From the NCBI GenBank assembly GCA_036507695.1, contig DATCIR010000241.1:1-10524 (forward strand): 10,524 bases of DNA, in the 5' to 3' direction. Positions 1 to 7,191 of this stretch are shown here, in pieces. Within the stretch, counting starts at the first letter, position 1, and every line of letters starts with the position of its first letter. Origin of the DNA: JAKEGK01 sp036507695 (GTDB lineage Bacteria; Pseudomonadota; Gammaproteobacteria; SZUA-152). The translations under genes were made by a program, and so were the position numbers. Below the pieces are notes generated by a model that was not told the DNA's origin, did no database searches, and was given only the letters and a program-made list of their open reading frames with translations.

Positions 1-1822
1 TCAGTTGTGTTGTGCCAGCGCTGCCGTTGCCAACACTTGCGGCAAGCTCCGGCTCCTTGCTGGCGGCTACGGCAATTGATTCAACGGCAGGTGTGGCAGT
101 CAGTTCCGCTTTGTATTCCGCGCCGGTTGTGGTTTCGTGCGTTGTTGCCGCTGCGTCCACCAGGGGTAGGTCGATGACCGCAATTTCAGCAGTGATATAG
201 GCGGGTTGGCTGCTGGCCGTATCGCTGCTGAGTGTGGTTTCGCCATCGTAGGCCCAGTATACGGATAACGCGATACCTGCCAGGATGGCCGCTACGGTGG
301 CGACTGGCCGCCAGCGCTGGTCGTGTTCTTTGCGTAAGGATTTTATTTCAGCGCGATAAAAAGCGGTATTTTCTTCAACGCGTTTATAGTTGTCGCGCGC
401 CAGATCATCGATGATTACTTTTTTAACCGGTATTGTGCACGGCGGTAGTTCTTGAGATTTCTCCAAGGTAGTCTGTTGTTCATGCGGCGATTGAGGGTAA
501 GCGTGCGTGTCACACAGTGATGCCAGCGCCTGGAGTTCCTTGTCTATTAAGCCGCTTTGACGATTATTAGGTGGGTGCACAGGCTTGTTTGCGGCCGCAT
601 GCAACAACGGATCCTTGGTTTCATTGCCGCCTGCCGGGTTGTGCTCTTCATTACTCCGTAGCGGTCGTTTGTTGCCATTCCAGACGGGCGCGGATTCGTT
701 GCCGGATACCTCTGCGGGGACTTCATTTTGCAAAGACGTGGTCTCTAGGGAAAAGTCGGCTTTGCTTTTAATAAATTCAGGAATGTTGCTGAGATGGGTG
801 CTGGGTTTTTCATTGTTCACCGGCTCTTGCACAAATTGTTCATGCTGTGGCGGGAGGGTGGCGCGCTTATCTGTGGGCTTGTTTAAACTGATGCTGCCGG
901 TGCTTGTACTGTCCCTTTCAGCGCTATCGGTATTGACTTGCGGAATCAATCGCCGATCAAGTTGCATTTGCGATTCCACAAATGCCAGATCAAAATTCGA
1001 ATCGTGTGCCAGTAATTCATCCTGCATTTCTTCAATCACCTGATGCACCAGATCGGCGCCGATATCGTGCCGGTCTTCGAGAAAGCTTTGCAATAATATG
1101 CGGTTGCAGAGTGAATTGATTTTGCGTGGCACACCGTGGGAATAGTAATAAATGAGTGCGAAAGCGGTATCGCGTATTATCGGATTATTTTTCCAGCCGG
1201 ACTTTAACAAACGATGCGTGATATATTCGCGTGTTTCCGCCTGGTTCAGGCTTTCCAGCCGGGTTGAGGCGAGCACTCGTTGCTTGAGATGGGCTAATTC
1301 GGGAGTGGAAAGTTTCTCTTCAAGCGGATCCTGGCCTAATAGAAAACACTGCACTATCGGTTTTTCGCTAATCTGAAAATTTGATAGCATGGATAATTCG
1401 ATCAGGGACTTGATGGATAAGTTATGCGCCTCGTCAATGAGCAGCAGCACATGTTTGCCGTTGTATGCCTGGTGATAAAAATAATCCTCCAGTTTTTTTA
1501 ATAATAAGCCTTTGCTTAAATGCTGGGGATTAATTTGAAATGATGCGGCTACCAGATGCAATAAGTCATCAGCGTCAAGGTTGGAGGTAACGATCTTGGC
1601 CAAGGTGACTTTGTGTCGCGGGAACTCATTAATGACATTCAACATGAGTTCGGTTTTTCCGCTACCCGGTGCGCCGGTAATAACCACAAAGCCCTCTCTT
1701 TGGTGAAAAGCAAACCGTAGATAGGCCAGGCCACGCTTATGGGTGCCGCTTTCATAAAAAAAGTGCGGATCGGGCGTTAACCGAAAAGGTGTCAGGTGCA
1801 AATTATAGAATGATTCGTACAT
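1..1822 (-). CDS. ExeA/GspA-family AAA+ ATPase, XrtA/PEP-CTERM-associated type (3' end beyond window)
   Basis: The frame is open from an ATG at 1822 to the left edge, giving 607 visible codons. The N-terminus (MYESFYNLHLTPFRLTPDP) is typical of ExeA/GspA ATPases and of ATPases found with the XrtA exosortase system. Walker A (GAPGSGKT) is near residues 51-58 and Walker B (LLLIDEAH) near 124-132, followed by a GQ loop, QRV and the sensor-like GVPRKIN. The ATPase core ends near residue 270. A polar linker of about 230 residues follows, then one predicted membrane segment (about 504-525) and an Ala/Thr-rich tail that is probably periplasmic. ExeA-type proteins often end in a peptidoglycan-binding domain, which would lie outside the window. 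The family powers assembly of secretion or surface-polysaccharide machinery at the inner membrane. A possible Shine-Dalgarno sequence (GAAGGA) sits about 13 bases upstream. The family is clear, but the exact pathway is inferred. Confidence 0.85.
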   Translation of the reverse strand, partial: MYESFYNLHLTPFRLTPDPHFFYESGTHKRGLAYLRFAFHQREGFVVITGAPGSGKTELMLNVINEFPRHKVTLAKIVTSNLDADDLLHLVAASFQINPQHLSKGLLLKKLEDYFYHQAYNGKHVLLLIDEAHNLSIKSLIELSMLSNFQISEKPIVQCFLLGQDPLEEKLSTPELAHLKQRVLASTRLESLNQAETREYITHRLLKSGWKNNPIIRDTAFALIYYYSHGVPRKINSLCNRILLQSFLEDRHDIGADLVHQVIEEMQDELLAHDSNFDLAFVESQMQLDRRLIPQVNTDSAERDSTSTGSISLNKPTDKRATLPPQHEQFVQEPVNNEKPSTHLSNIPEFIKSKADFSLETTSLQNEVPAEVSGNESAPVWNGNKRPLRSNEEHNPAGGNETKDPLLHAAANKPVHPPNNRQSGLIDKELQALASLCDTHAYPQSPHEQQTTLEKSQELPPCTIPVKKVIIDDLARDNYKRVEENTAFYRAEIKSLRKEHDQRWRPVATVAAILAGIALSVYWAYDGETTLSSDTASSQPAYITAEIAVIDLPLVDAAATTHETTTGAEYKAELTATPAVESIAVAASKEPELAASVGNGSAGTTQL

Positions 1823-2437
1823 CCTGCCGCCGCCGTCCTTCGTCAATCTTAGGTGAGTTGTGAGTGTCTATGCTTTGAATTGAAACAATACCAGGGTTAT
1901 AGATTAACATCCAAGAACCTACTTTAAGAGTATAGCTTAAAGATATCAGCCGCATCGCAAAGTTTAACACCCGCGTTGCGGATAATGAATTAGCACGGCG
2001 CGGGTGTCGGATTATAATAACGTTGCATAAGCCAAGGCTGGACTCGGCAAGATTGAACGTGTTTCAAATGCAATTCCATACCAGAGCTTGTTGTGTGGTT
2101 ATGATCCACACGGCGTGTGGGCAGAGATTCGGCCATAAAACAGGCGAACTGCCTTGGTACTTTGCTCTCAGGCCGTAACCATAAATTTCCGATATTAATG
2201 ACCAACAGAAGATAATATTTTTACTTGAATATCAACGAGTCCGAGATGCCTGTATAATACCTCATCAATAAAATCCACTGGTTGGAATTAAGAGGCATCA
2301 AGGCATTACGAGATGGTTAAAAATCGTGTTGTATGGAAAGAGAACAAACGGTTTTATCATAAAGGGTATTTTTGAAATAAATTATGAAATAACGTTTCAC
2401 TACCGCTAACAAATACTCGTAACAGCAGGAATACACG
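1823..2437. other. Divergent intergenic region between the ATPase and M16 peptidase genes
   Basis: This 615-base gap must hold promoters for both divergent genes. On the plus strand a perfect -10 hexamer TATAAT lies at 2253-2258, with no good -35 at 16-18 bases. It is flanked by 7-base inverted arms, GATGCCT (2245-2251) and AGGCATC (2293-2299). On the minus strand a TATACT lies at 1929-1934, with TTGCGA 20 bases upstream of it, which is too far for a standard promoter. A small imperfect palindrome, TGAAA-N5-TTTCA, is at 2385-2399. An open frame of 71 codons on the minus strand (1990-2205) has only a TTG start and no ribosome binding site, so I do not call it a gene. Confidence 0.5.
1967..2007. 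repeat. 9-bp perfect inverted repeat (hairpin)
   Basis: ACACCCGCG at 1967-1975 is repeated in inverted form as CGCGGGTGT at 1999-2007, with a 23-base spacer. In plus-strand RNA the stem could extend inward by two U-G pairs and one G-C pair. No T-tract follows, so it is not a standard terminator. It lies upstream of both divergent genes and could be an operator or an RNA hairpin. Its role is unknown. Confidence 0.5.
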
Positions 2438-2440
2438 TTG
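2427..2440 (+). promoter_or_regulatory. Ribosome binding site that favours a TTG start for the M16 peptidase
   Basis: AGGA at 2427-2430 is 7 bases before TTG at 2438, which is ideal spacing. The in-frame ATG at 2447 is 16 bases away, which is too far. This supports the TTG start. The alternative would shorten the protein by three residues and leave the signal peptide intact. Confidence 0.55.
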
Positions 2441-3925
2441 CGATTAATGAAAATGATCCGGAATTTTTTTACGACAAGCATGCGTGCTAGTGTCATAGCA
2501 TTGACGGCCGGTATGGTTTCCCAGGTTATGGCCAGTGAATATAGCCAGCCGGGTTTTTATGATGTGGATCATTATCTTCTGGATAATGGCATGCATGTGG
2601 TCCTGAAGCCGCGCCATGGCGCGAGGAACGTCGCCATCGAGTTGAATGTCAATATCGGTCATCAGAATTTTCCCTGCGGTAAAAGGGAAACCGCGCATTT
2701 TCTTGAGCATTTATTATTTACCGGTACTTCGTCACACACGGAAACCGAACTTGAACATTTGATTGAGTCTCACGGCGGTTCCTGGAACGCGGAAACCTCC
2801 AGTGACTACACGCTCTATTCACTGGAAATTTTCAGCAACTATCTGGATGTAGGATTAACGACTTTGCATGAGGTCATCACCGGCTCCACGATAACGGAAG
2901 AAAATGTAGAGAAGTCGCGTAAGATCGTGTTTCGGGAAAGCGGCGGAAAACCCTCGGCTTTGCGGGAATGGTTGTATAAAAATGAAATTATCCGCTCGGC
3001 GACGGCCCGCGCTTTGAATGCGGTTTTTCCCGATATTGATTACCGCTGCCCTGGCTTGGATGAGAACTCACTAGTGACACGAGAGGAGGTGCTCCAGGCC
3101 TACCGGGGCTATTACGTCGCCGCCAATATGGCCTTGGCGGTGTCGGGTGACTTTGATTCCATTCACGCAAAACAACTCATTATGCAAATGTTCGGCGCCA
3201 TGCCGCTGCGCCCGCTGGATGGTGTCAAACCACGGCCCCAACCCGCGGGCCTTAAAGCGACGCCGGACATTATTGAAGGACGCTGGGATCCGCTGGTTGG
3301 CTCGGAAGCCACGATTTATTTTATCTATCGAACCGGTGGCATGTACTCACCACATTACTACGCGCTGGCCGTGCTGGAGAAATATTTTCAGACCGAACTC
3401 TACAATCAATTGCGGATTGAAACCGGAATAGCCTATGCGCCTAATGTTTATACCTATTTATACGATGACTATGGCGCATTTGTCCTGGAAACCGATTCTG
3501 ACCTGGCAGACATTGAGCAAAGCATAGGGTTAATAAAACAAGCGTTCGTACACTACCGGCAGGGCAAGCTGGACCAGCAGAGCCTGGATAGTGTGAAGCA
3601 AAAAATACTGCTTAACTCCGCGCGCGGTTATGAATCCAATCAATCATTCGCCCAGTATTACGCGTTAACCATCGAAGATATCAAGCGTTACGGAAAACTG
3701 GAAAACTATGAAGAGCGCATCGAACAGGTATCCATCGAAGCAATTCGCGACGCGGCCAGTAGCTACTTTAACGATGATAACCTGGTTATCGCCGTCGTAC
3801 GTCCGACCCTGACTTATACCCAGTTTTATCTGATCATGCTGCTAATGCTAGGCTTGGTATTGCTGTTCGTATGGCGTTTGGTCCGGAAAATCAGAGTGTC
3901 TCCCCCGCGGAACAACAAAAATTAA
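2438..3925 (+). CDS. M16 family zinc metallopeptidase, membrane-anchored, periplasmic
   Basis: This 495-residue protein is an M16 (pitrilysin/insulinase-like) peptidase. The inverted zinc motif HxxEH is intact at H87-F-L-E90-H91, with the catalytic base at E90. A likely third zinc ligand is E167 in the segment KIVFRE, at the spacing usual for the family. Other hallmarks are GGSWNAETSSDYT (about 113-125) and the end-of-domain signature YYVAANMALAVSGDFD (about 215-230). A second M16-like half follows. The N-terminus is a signal peptide with predicted cleavage after VMA (residue 32). The C-terminus has one hydrophobic segment (about 462-479) followed by a basic tail, so the catalytic part should face the periplasm while tethered to the inner membrane. 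The length suits a single-unit 50-kDa M16B enzyme, but a C-terminal anchor is not usual. Its substrate is unknown. It stands alone, with gaps on both sides, upstream of a pilin gene. Confidence 0.9.
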   Translation: MRLMKMIRNFFTTSMRASVIALTAGMVSQVMASEYSQPGFYDVDHYLLDNGMHVVLKPRHGARNVAIELNVNIGHQNFPCGKRETAHFLEHLLFTGTSSHTETELEHLIESHGGSWNAETSSDYTLYSLEIFSNYLDVGLTTLHEVITGSTITEENVEKSRKIVFRESGGKPSALREWLYKNEIIRSATARALNAVFPDIDYRCPGLDENSLVTREEVLQAYRGYYVAANMALAVSGDFDSIHAKQLIMQMFGAMPLRPLDGVKPRPQPAGLKATPDIIEGRWDPLVGSEATIYFIYRTGGMYSPHYYALAVLEKYFQTELYNQLRIETGIAYAPNVYTYLYDDYGAFVLETDSDLADIEQSIGLIKQAFVHYRQGKLDQQSLDSVKQKILLNSARGYESNQSFAQYYALTIEDIKRYGKLENYEERIEQVSIEAIRDAASSYFNDDNLVIAVVRPTLTYTQFYLIMLLMLGLVLLFVWRLVRKIRVSPPRNNKN

Positions 3926-4321
3926 CTCCCGCAAATCGTGACCTGTTTCAAATTCCAAGAGTGCGATAGTCGTTACCCTGCGTGTGCTTTCTTTCCCAAA
4001 TATGAAGATTTTATTGTTTTTTGCCGTATACCGGATGTTTTTTCATGCGTTTGCGCCGCTACGTTTGGGAATGTTTACCGATTTATGCTTCAGGTAAATA
4101 CCAGTGTTTATGTTCTGTGATCAACTCAACAGCGCCATAGTCAGATTGTAAATATACTTACAGTGTAGCGTGCAGTTTTAATAATGATACGGTTCGTACT
4201 ACCAAAGTGTTGCAAATTTTTATAACAATGAGTGGCCCCGTAATAAGGGGGCGCTCCCAAAAAAAACCGACGATAAATTCACAATTAACTCGCAAGAGTT
4301 GACGAATACCGGAGATTTCCA
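3926..4321. other. Intergenic region upstream of the pilin gene
   Basis: I find no convincing gene in this 396-base gap. A 60-codon frame starting at GTG 3938 lacks a ribosome binding site and resembles no family I know. The stretch holds a candidate promoter with an overlapping palindrome (4147-4185), described separately, and a GC hairpin, GCCCC (4235-4239) with GGGGC (4248-4252), followed by an A-tract rather than a T-tract. I searched for a sigma-54 element (GG and GC 12 bases apart), often found before pilin genes, and found no good match. Confidence 0.5.
4147..4185 (+). promoter_or_regulatory. Candidate pilin promoter overlapped by a palindromic operator-like site
   Basis: CTTACA (4157-4162, 4 of 6 to consensus) and AATAAT (4180-4185, 5 of 6) are separated by exactly 17 bases. 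The -35 hexamer contains the right arm of a 16-base near-palindrome, TGTAA-N-TATA-N-TTACA (4147-4162). A protein bound there would block polymerase, so this looks like a repressible promoter. The predicted leader to the pilin ATG is about 130 bases. Confidence 0.4.
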
Positions 4322-4753
4322 ATGAATAAAACTCAGCAAGGGTTCACGCTCATTGAGCTAATGATTGTTGTTGCTATTTTAGGATTCCTGATCACCATCG
4401 CGTTACCAGCCTATCAAGCCTATACCGCCCGGGCAAAAATTTCCGAAATACTGGTGGTTGCTGACGCCGCAAAAAGCAGCCTTTCAGACTATTACATGTC
4501 CGCCGGCCAGATGCCCTCATCAACCACCCAGGCCAATATAAACACGAATATTGCTCAAAGCAGCTTTATCAATGCGATTTCCTTCACCACGACAGCCACA
4601 ACCGCGACAATTTCCTACACCGTACAAAATACCGGCGCCACCGGCGATATCGCGCTGGTTGGAACGGCGAGCGCCAACGGAATACAGTGGAGCTGTAATA
4701 CAGCGGCAACCACCGTGGATAACAAATACCTGCCAATAAGTTGCCGTAACTAA
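4322..4753 (+). CDS. Type IV major pilin-like protein (PilA/PilE type)
   Basis: This 143-residue protein has a classic class IVa prepilin N-terminus: a short basic leader ending in QQG (residues 5-7), then the mature start FTLIELMIVVAILG. Prepilin peptidase should cut after G7, making F8 the methylated first residue, and E12 is the conserved Glu+5. The hydrophobic helix (about 8-32) anchors subunits in the membrane and packs the fibre core. The globular part is rich in Thr, Ala and Ser, and two cysteines 16 residues apart (C125, C141) probably form the C-terminal disulfide loop. GGAG at 4311-4314 is 7 bases before the ATG. No pilus assembly genes adjoin, which is common for pilin genes. It could be the major pilin or an accessory PilE-like subunit. 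Its many Thr/Ser residues make it a conceivable substrate for nearby modifying enzymes, but that is speculative. Confidence 0.92.
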   Translation: MNKTQQGFTLIELMIVVAILGFLITIALPAYQAYTARAKISEILVVADAAKSSLSDYYMSAGQMPSSTTQANINTNIAQSSFINAISFTTTATTATISYTVQNTGATGDIALVGTASANGIQWSCNTAATTVDNKYLPISCRN

Positions 4754-4771
4754 CTATCTTCTTTCAGTCTT

Positions 4772-4855
4772 GATGCATCCAGTTTGGATGTATCGTCCCG
4801 CCGGCTCAAGTAAAGCTTGAATCACGGGCTTTGGCCTGTCGGCTATGGATGATTC
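4772..4855 (+). other. Structured region after the pilin gene (several hairpins)
   Basis: Three consecutive hairpins can be drawn. GATGCATCC pairs with GGATGTATC (4772-4794, one G-U pair). TCAAG pairs with CTTGA (4806-4820). An outer GAATCA/TGATTC pair (4819-4824, 4850-4855) encloses ACGGGC-TTTG-GCCTGT. None is followed by a T-tract. They could protect the 3' end of an abundant pilin mRNA or form the leader of the next gene. The second and third structures overlap by two bases, so they would be mutually exclusive at their edges. Confidence 0.4.
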
Positions 4856-4867
4856 CAAATAAATCAG

Positions 4868-4873
4868 TATAAT
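4868..4873 (+). promoter_or_regulatory. Perfect -10 hexamer before the sulfotransferase-like gene
   Basis: TATAAT at 4868-4873 lies about 39 bases before the chosen ATG, giving a short leader of about 30 bases. The best -35 at 17-base spacing is ATGGAT (4845-4850), only 3 of 6 to consensus. A weak or activator-dependent promoter is likely. Confidence 0.35.
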
Positions 4874-4911
4874 GCTCGACTTAGATGGCTCCCGGATGAT
4901 TGGATGAATTC

Positions 4912-6099
4912 ATGACTGACGCCGATTCAAACTCTGCCTGTCCCTGTGAAAGCGGCTTGCCGTTTTCCGCATGTTGCGGTGTGGAAAATAAAAAAGCAGT
5001 GAACGCGGACATTGTCGCGGCGGTTGCTGAAAACGGCGTTGTTTCCAAGCGTGAGTTGACACCCCAAATTCAGTCGGCTATTGCCTCAATATCTGGTAAC
5101 CCGGATCTGTTTCCGGTCCGGATAAATTTTTTCGACAAAAAGGCCTGGTTTGTCAAAATGTCACCCCGCTGGTACCGGGAAAGTGTTTTCCTGGATCCCG
5201 GCAGAATAAAGGGCACCCTGGTGGTCGAGTATGACCTGGCACGGCTGGAAGAAGTCAGTAAAGACATTCCGTGGCAACCAACCTCCTATATTTTTCATAC
5301 GGCGTTTTGCGGGTCCACGCTGATGTCGCAGGCCCTGGATGCACTGTTTAATTGCTTGCCTTTACGGGAACCCGAAGTCCTGGGAAACGCGCTGGTATAC
5401 CAAAGGTCGCAAGCTGCAACTGAAAACAAACAGGTCTGGCTAGATGGCGTGTTAAAATTGCTATCCCGCCGCTACGCCGCGAGACAAGCGGTGGTGGTTA
5501 AAACCAACGACTATGCGAATCCCCTGATAATGGACGTAGCAAAATCGGAATATCAAATTCCGGTACTATTTATGTATACACCGCTCAGTGATTTCCTGTC
5601 AGGGTGTCTTAAGGCGAACAACCGCCGCGAGTGGATTGCGCAACGTTACAGCTCCGTGGTCAAGTTGGTGCCGCAATGGTTGAATATCCCCGCGGACTTT
5701 TCCATCACGGAAGATGCCTATGGCAAAATGGCTGCTGTTTATTGGAGTTACAACGTTGCGCTGTATCTTGAGGCAGCGCGTGATTTATCAATTCGAACGC
5801 GAAGCCTGGACTTTAATAGCATGCTGGCCAAGCCAGCGGAGGCGGTTGCGGCGGCGGGAAAATTATTTAATCTTGATCCATTGAACAATGTGAATGTCGC
5901 GGAACAAATCCAGCAGCTGTTCGGGGTATATTCCAAAAACAATAAATTAACGTATAGCCCGGAGCAGCGTTACAACGAAATCAACAAGCTATTGAAGCAA
6001 CACCAGGGTGAGCTGGATGACGCAGAGCTTCTGGCGCAACAACTGTTGGGGGATCGTTACCCATACAACGGATTACCGCAGGGACTGCTGGATGCGTAG
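4912..6099 (+). CDS. Sulfotransferase-like protein with N-terminal SEC-C zinc motif
   Basis: I choose ATG 4912 (395 residues) because GGA at 4902-4904 lies 7 bases upstream. An in-frame TTG at 4900 would add four residues but has poor spacing. The N-terminus is a SEC-C motif (CPCESGLPFSACCG), the small zinc-binding module best known from the SecA C-terminus. The main body resembles PAPS-dependent sulfotransferases. The segment IFHTAFCGSTLMSQAL (about residues 127-142) matches the 5'-phosphosulfate-binding loop, with Cys where Ser is common. LREPEVL (about 151-157) and VVVKTNDYANPLI (about 194-206) resemble the following conserved blocks of the family. No signal peptide or membrane segment is seen, so it should be cytoplasmic. 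A sulfotransferase moves sulfate from PAPS to a hydroxyl or amine, and the acceptor here is unknown. The gene converges with the SEC-C oxygenase gene at 8 bases. Fold assignment is good; enzymatic activity is inferred. Confidence 0.72.
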   Translation: MTDADSNSACPCESGLPFSACCGVENKKAVNADIVAAVAENGVVSKRELTPQIQSAIASISGNPDLFPVRINFFDKKAWFVKMSPRWYRESVFLDPGRIKGTLVVEYDLARLEEVSKDIPWQPTSYIFHTAFCGSTLMSQALDALFNCLPLREPEVLGNALVYQRSQAATENKQVWLDGVLKLLSRRYAARQAVVVKTNDYANPLIMDVAKSEYQIPVLFMYTPLSDFLSGCLKANNRREWIAQRYSSVVKLVPQWLNIPADFSITEDAYGKMAAVYWSYNVALYLEAARDLSIRTRSLDFNSMLAKPAEAVAAAGKLFNLDPLNNVNVAEQIQQLFGVYSKNNKLTYSPEQRYNEINKLLKQHQGELDDAELLAQQLLGDRYPYNGLPQGLLDA

Positions 6100-6107
6100 T
6101 CAATAAA

Positions 6108-6902
6108 TTATTTGATAAAAATGGCGTTTTCAGGGGGTTTTTGCGCCACTTTTTTAATGCCTTTGACCGATGCCCAGCTGACGATCGCGTAACGCACGCC
6201 TTTTTTGACCGTTTCCGCCTGATGCAAAAAGCGCTGATCGGATGGAAACAATACCACGGCGCCGGCTCGCGGGCGAATCTGATAATTCAATTTATAAAAA
6301 CTCAGTTCTCCACCTTCATAGTCTTCATTCAAATAAAACAACATGCTGATGTCGCGGTCGATCACTTTCGACCAGGTTCTGGTTTCCGGATTTATGTTTT
6401 CGCTGTCGGCATGCCTGAGGTAAAAACCGCCTTCCCAATAGCGCATCAGGTCGGGTGATTCAAACCAATCCAGTGCTTTGCCATAGCATTTGGCCGCCAG
6501 ATCAACGTATGTGGATCGCACGATGTCAATGATCTCTTGACGGCGTACACCCATGTCAACCCGTTCGGCGACGCGACGTTTGTCTTCGACCTTGACGATG
6601 TTGTCGGGCGTGGACTGCTTATTGTCGATAACCATTAAGCGCTGGCCATCCATTCGATTGGCGTACGCCGTCAGGTCCTTTACCAGTTCCGGATCAACGT
6701 AATTTTCAAACATGAATAAACCGTATGGCGGTGGGCGCACGGCTCGCGTTGAACCACAACATTCACCAAATGATTTTCCACTCCCGCAATAACAGGGATC
6801 GTTCCCGGAGGGGTTGAAGTCAGGTACCGGTTCGCTGGATTCAATAATCATGGGCGCCGGTTTTTGTTTAGACATATTTTGGTGAGTCATGTTGTGCGGC
6901 AT
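6108..6902 (-). CDS. 2OG-Fe(II) oxygenase, prolyl 4-hydroxylase-like, with N-terminal SEC-C motif
   Basis: The longest frame encodes 264 residues. A SEC-C motif (DPCYCGSGKSFGECCG, residues 35-50) precedes a double-stranded beta-helix dioxygenase domain. The iron ligands are H164 and D166 (HAD) and H227 (FLHQAET). R237 in GVRYAIVSW is placed to bind 2-oxoglutarate, as in HIF prolyl hydroxylases. The core segment ISMLFYLNEDYEGGEL is characteristic of prolyl 4-hydroxylase-type enzymes. All catalytic residues are present, so it should be active, coupling oxidation of 2-oxoglutarate to hydroxylation, probably of a prolyl residue in a protein. No signal peptide is seen. The start is uncertain: ATG codons at residues 1, 5 and 10 all lack a good ribosome binding site, and M10 (MSKQKPAP) is plausible. 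It converges with the SEC-C sulfotransferase-like gene and is divergent from the Gly/Met/Ala-Pro peptide gene. The class is secure; the substrate is not. Confidence 0.88.
   Translation of the reverse strand: MPHNMTHQNMSKQKPAPMIIESSEPVPDFNPSGNDPCYCGSGKSFGECCGSTRAVRPPPYGLFMFENYVDPELVKDLTAYANRMDGQRLMVIDNKQSTPDNIVKVEDKRRVAERVDMGVRRQEIIDIVRSTYVDLAAKCYGKALDWFESPDLMRYWEGGFYLRHADSENINPETRTWSKVIDRDISMLFYLNEDYEGGELSFYKLNYQIRPRAGAVVLFPSDQRFLHQAETVKKGVRYAIVSWASVKGIKKVAQKPPENAIFIK
6117..6155 (+). terminator. Possible intrinsic terminator for the sulfotransferase-like gene
   Basis: TGGCG (6122-6126) can pair with CGCCA (6144-6148). The preceding A-tract (6117-6121) can pair with the T-tract (6150-6155) across one bulged base. 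The loop is long (17 bases) and the GC stem short, so it is a weak candidate. It lies inside the 3' end of the opposite gene, as is common for convergent pairs. Confidence 0.3.
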
Positions 6903-6935
6903 GTTAGGCGTTATTGGCGGTTAACGAATCACTAT

Positions 6936-6970
6936 TGTTGCAGTCAACCTATGTTGCAGTCAACCTATGT
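6936..6970. repeat. 16-bp tandem direct repeat, 2.2 copies
   Basis: TGTTGCAGTCAACCTA occurs at 6936-6951 and again, identically, at 6952-6967, followed by TGT of a third copy. It lies 34 bases upstream of the longest oxygenase start, so it could be a repeated regulator site for that gene or a recent slippage duplication. Confidence 0.9.
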
Positions 6971-7130
6971 AATTGCAAGGTGCGTCGTTACATCAGATTC
7001 TTACTAAACGGGTAGGAAATCGCCGTAGCGGAAACTTGCCGCCCCACGGAATTATTACAGACAGCAGATGTTATTGATAGAAGTTTAGATTTCAATGCTT
7101 TGATATTAGGTATCGTAAATTTTACCGTTA

Positions 7131-7163
7131 TATTGAGACGGATTATGAATACACGTCTCAATA
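7131..7163. repeat. Perfect 10-bp inverted repeat
   Basis: TATTGAGACG (7131-7140) and CGTCTCAATA (7154-7163) are exact reverse complements separated by 13 bases. Arm centres are about 23 bases apart, roughly two helical turns, which suits binding by a dimeric regulator. An RNA hairpin is also possible. No T-tract follows. Confidence 0.85.
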
Positions 7164-7191
7164 GTAGCATTGTTAATTTTATATACACTAC

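Noticed and set aside
12..1376. Plus-strand frames at the left end
   Set aside because: They are shadows of the minus-strand ATPase gene, whose frame stays open for 607 codons with clear Walker motifs.
1990..2205. Minus-strand 71-codon frame
   Set aside because: It has a TTG start without a ribosome binding site and composition unlike the neighbouring genes.
3938..4120. 60-codon frame after the M16 gene
   Set aside because: It has a GTG start without a ribosome binding site and a Cys/Phe-rich sequence typical of non-coding frames.
4235..4268. GC hairpin before the pilin gene as a terminator
   Set aside because: An A-tract, not a T-tract, follows on the plus strand. On the minus strand the T-run precedes the stem.
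6988..7188. Minus-strand 66-codon frame
   Set aside because: It is an AT-driven frame across the inverted repeat, with no family resemblance.
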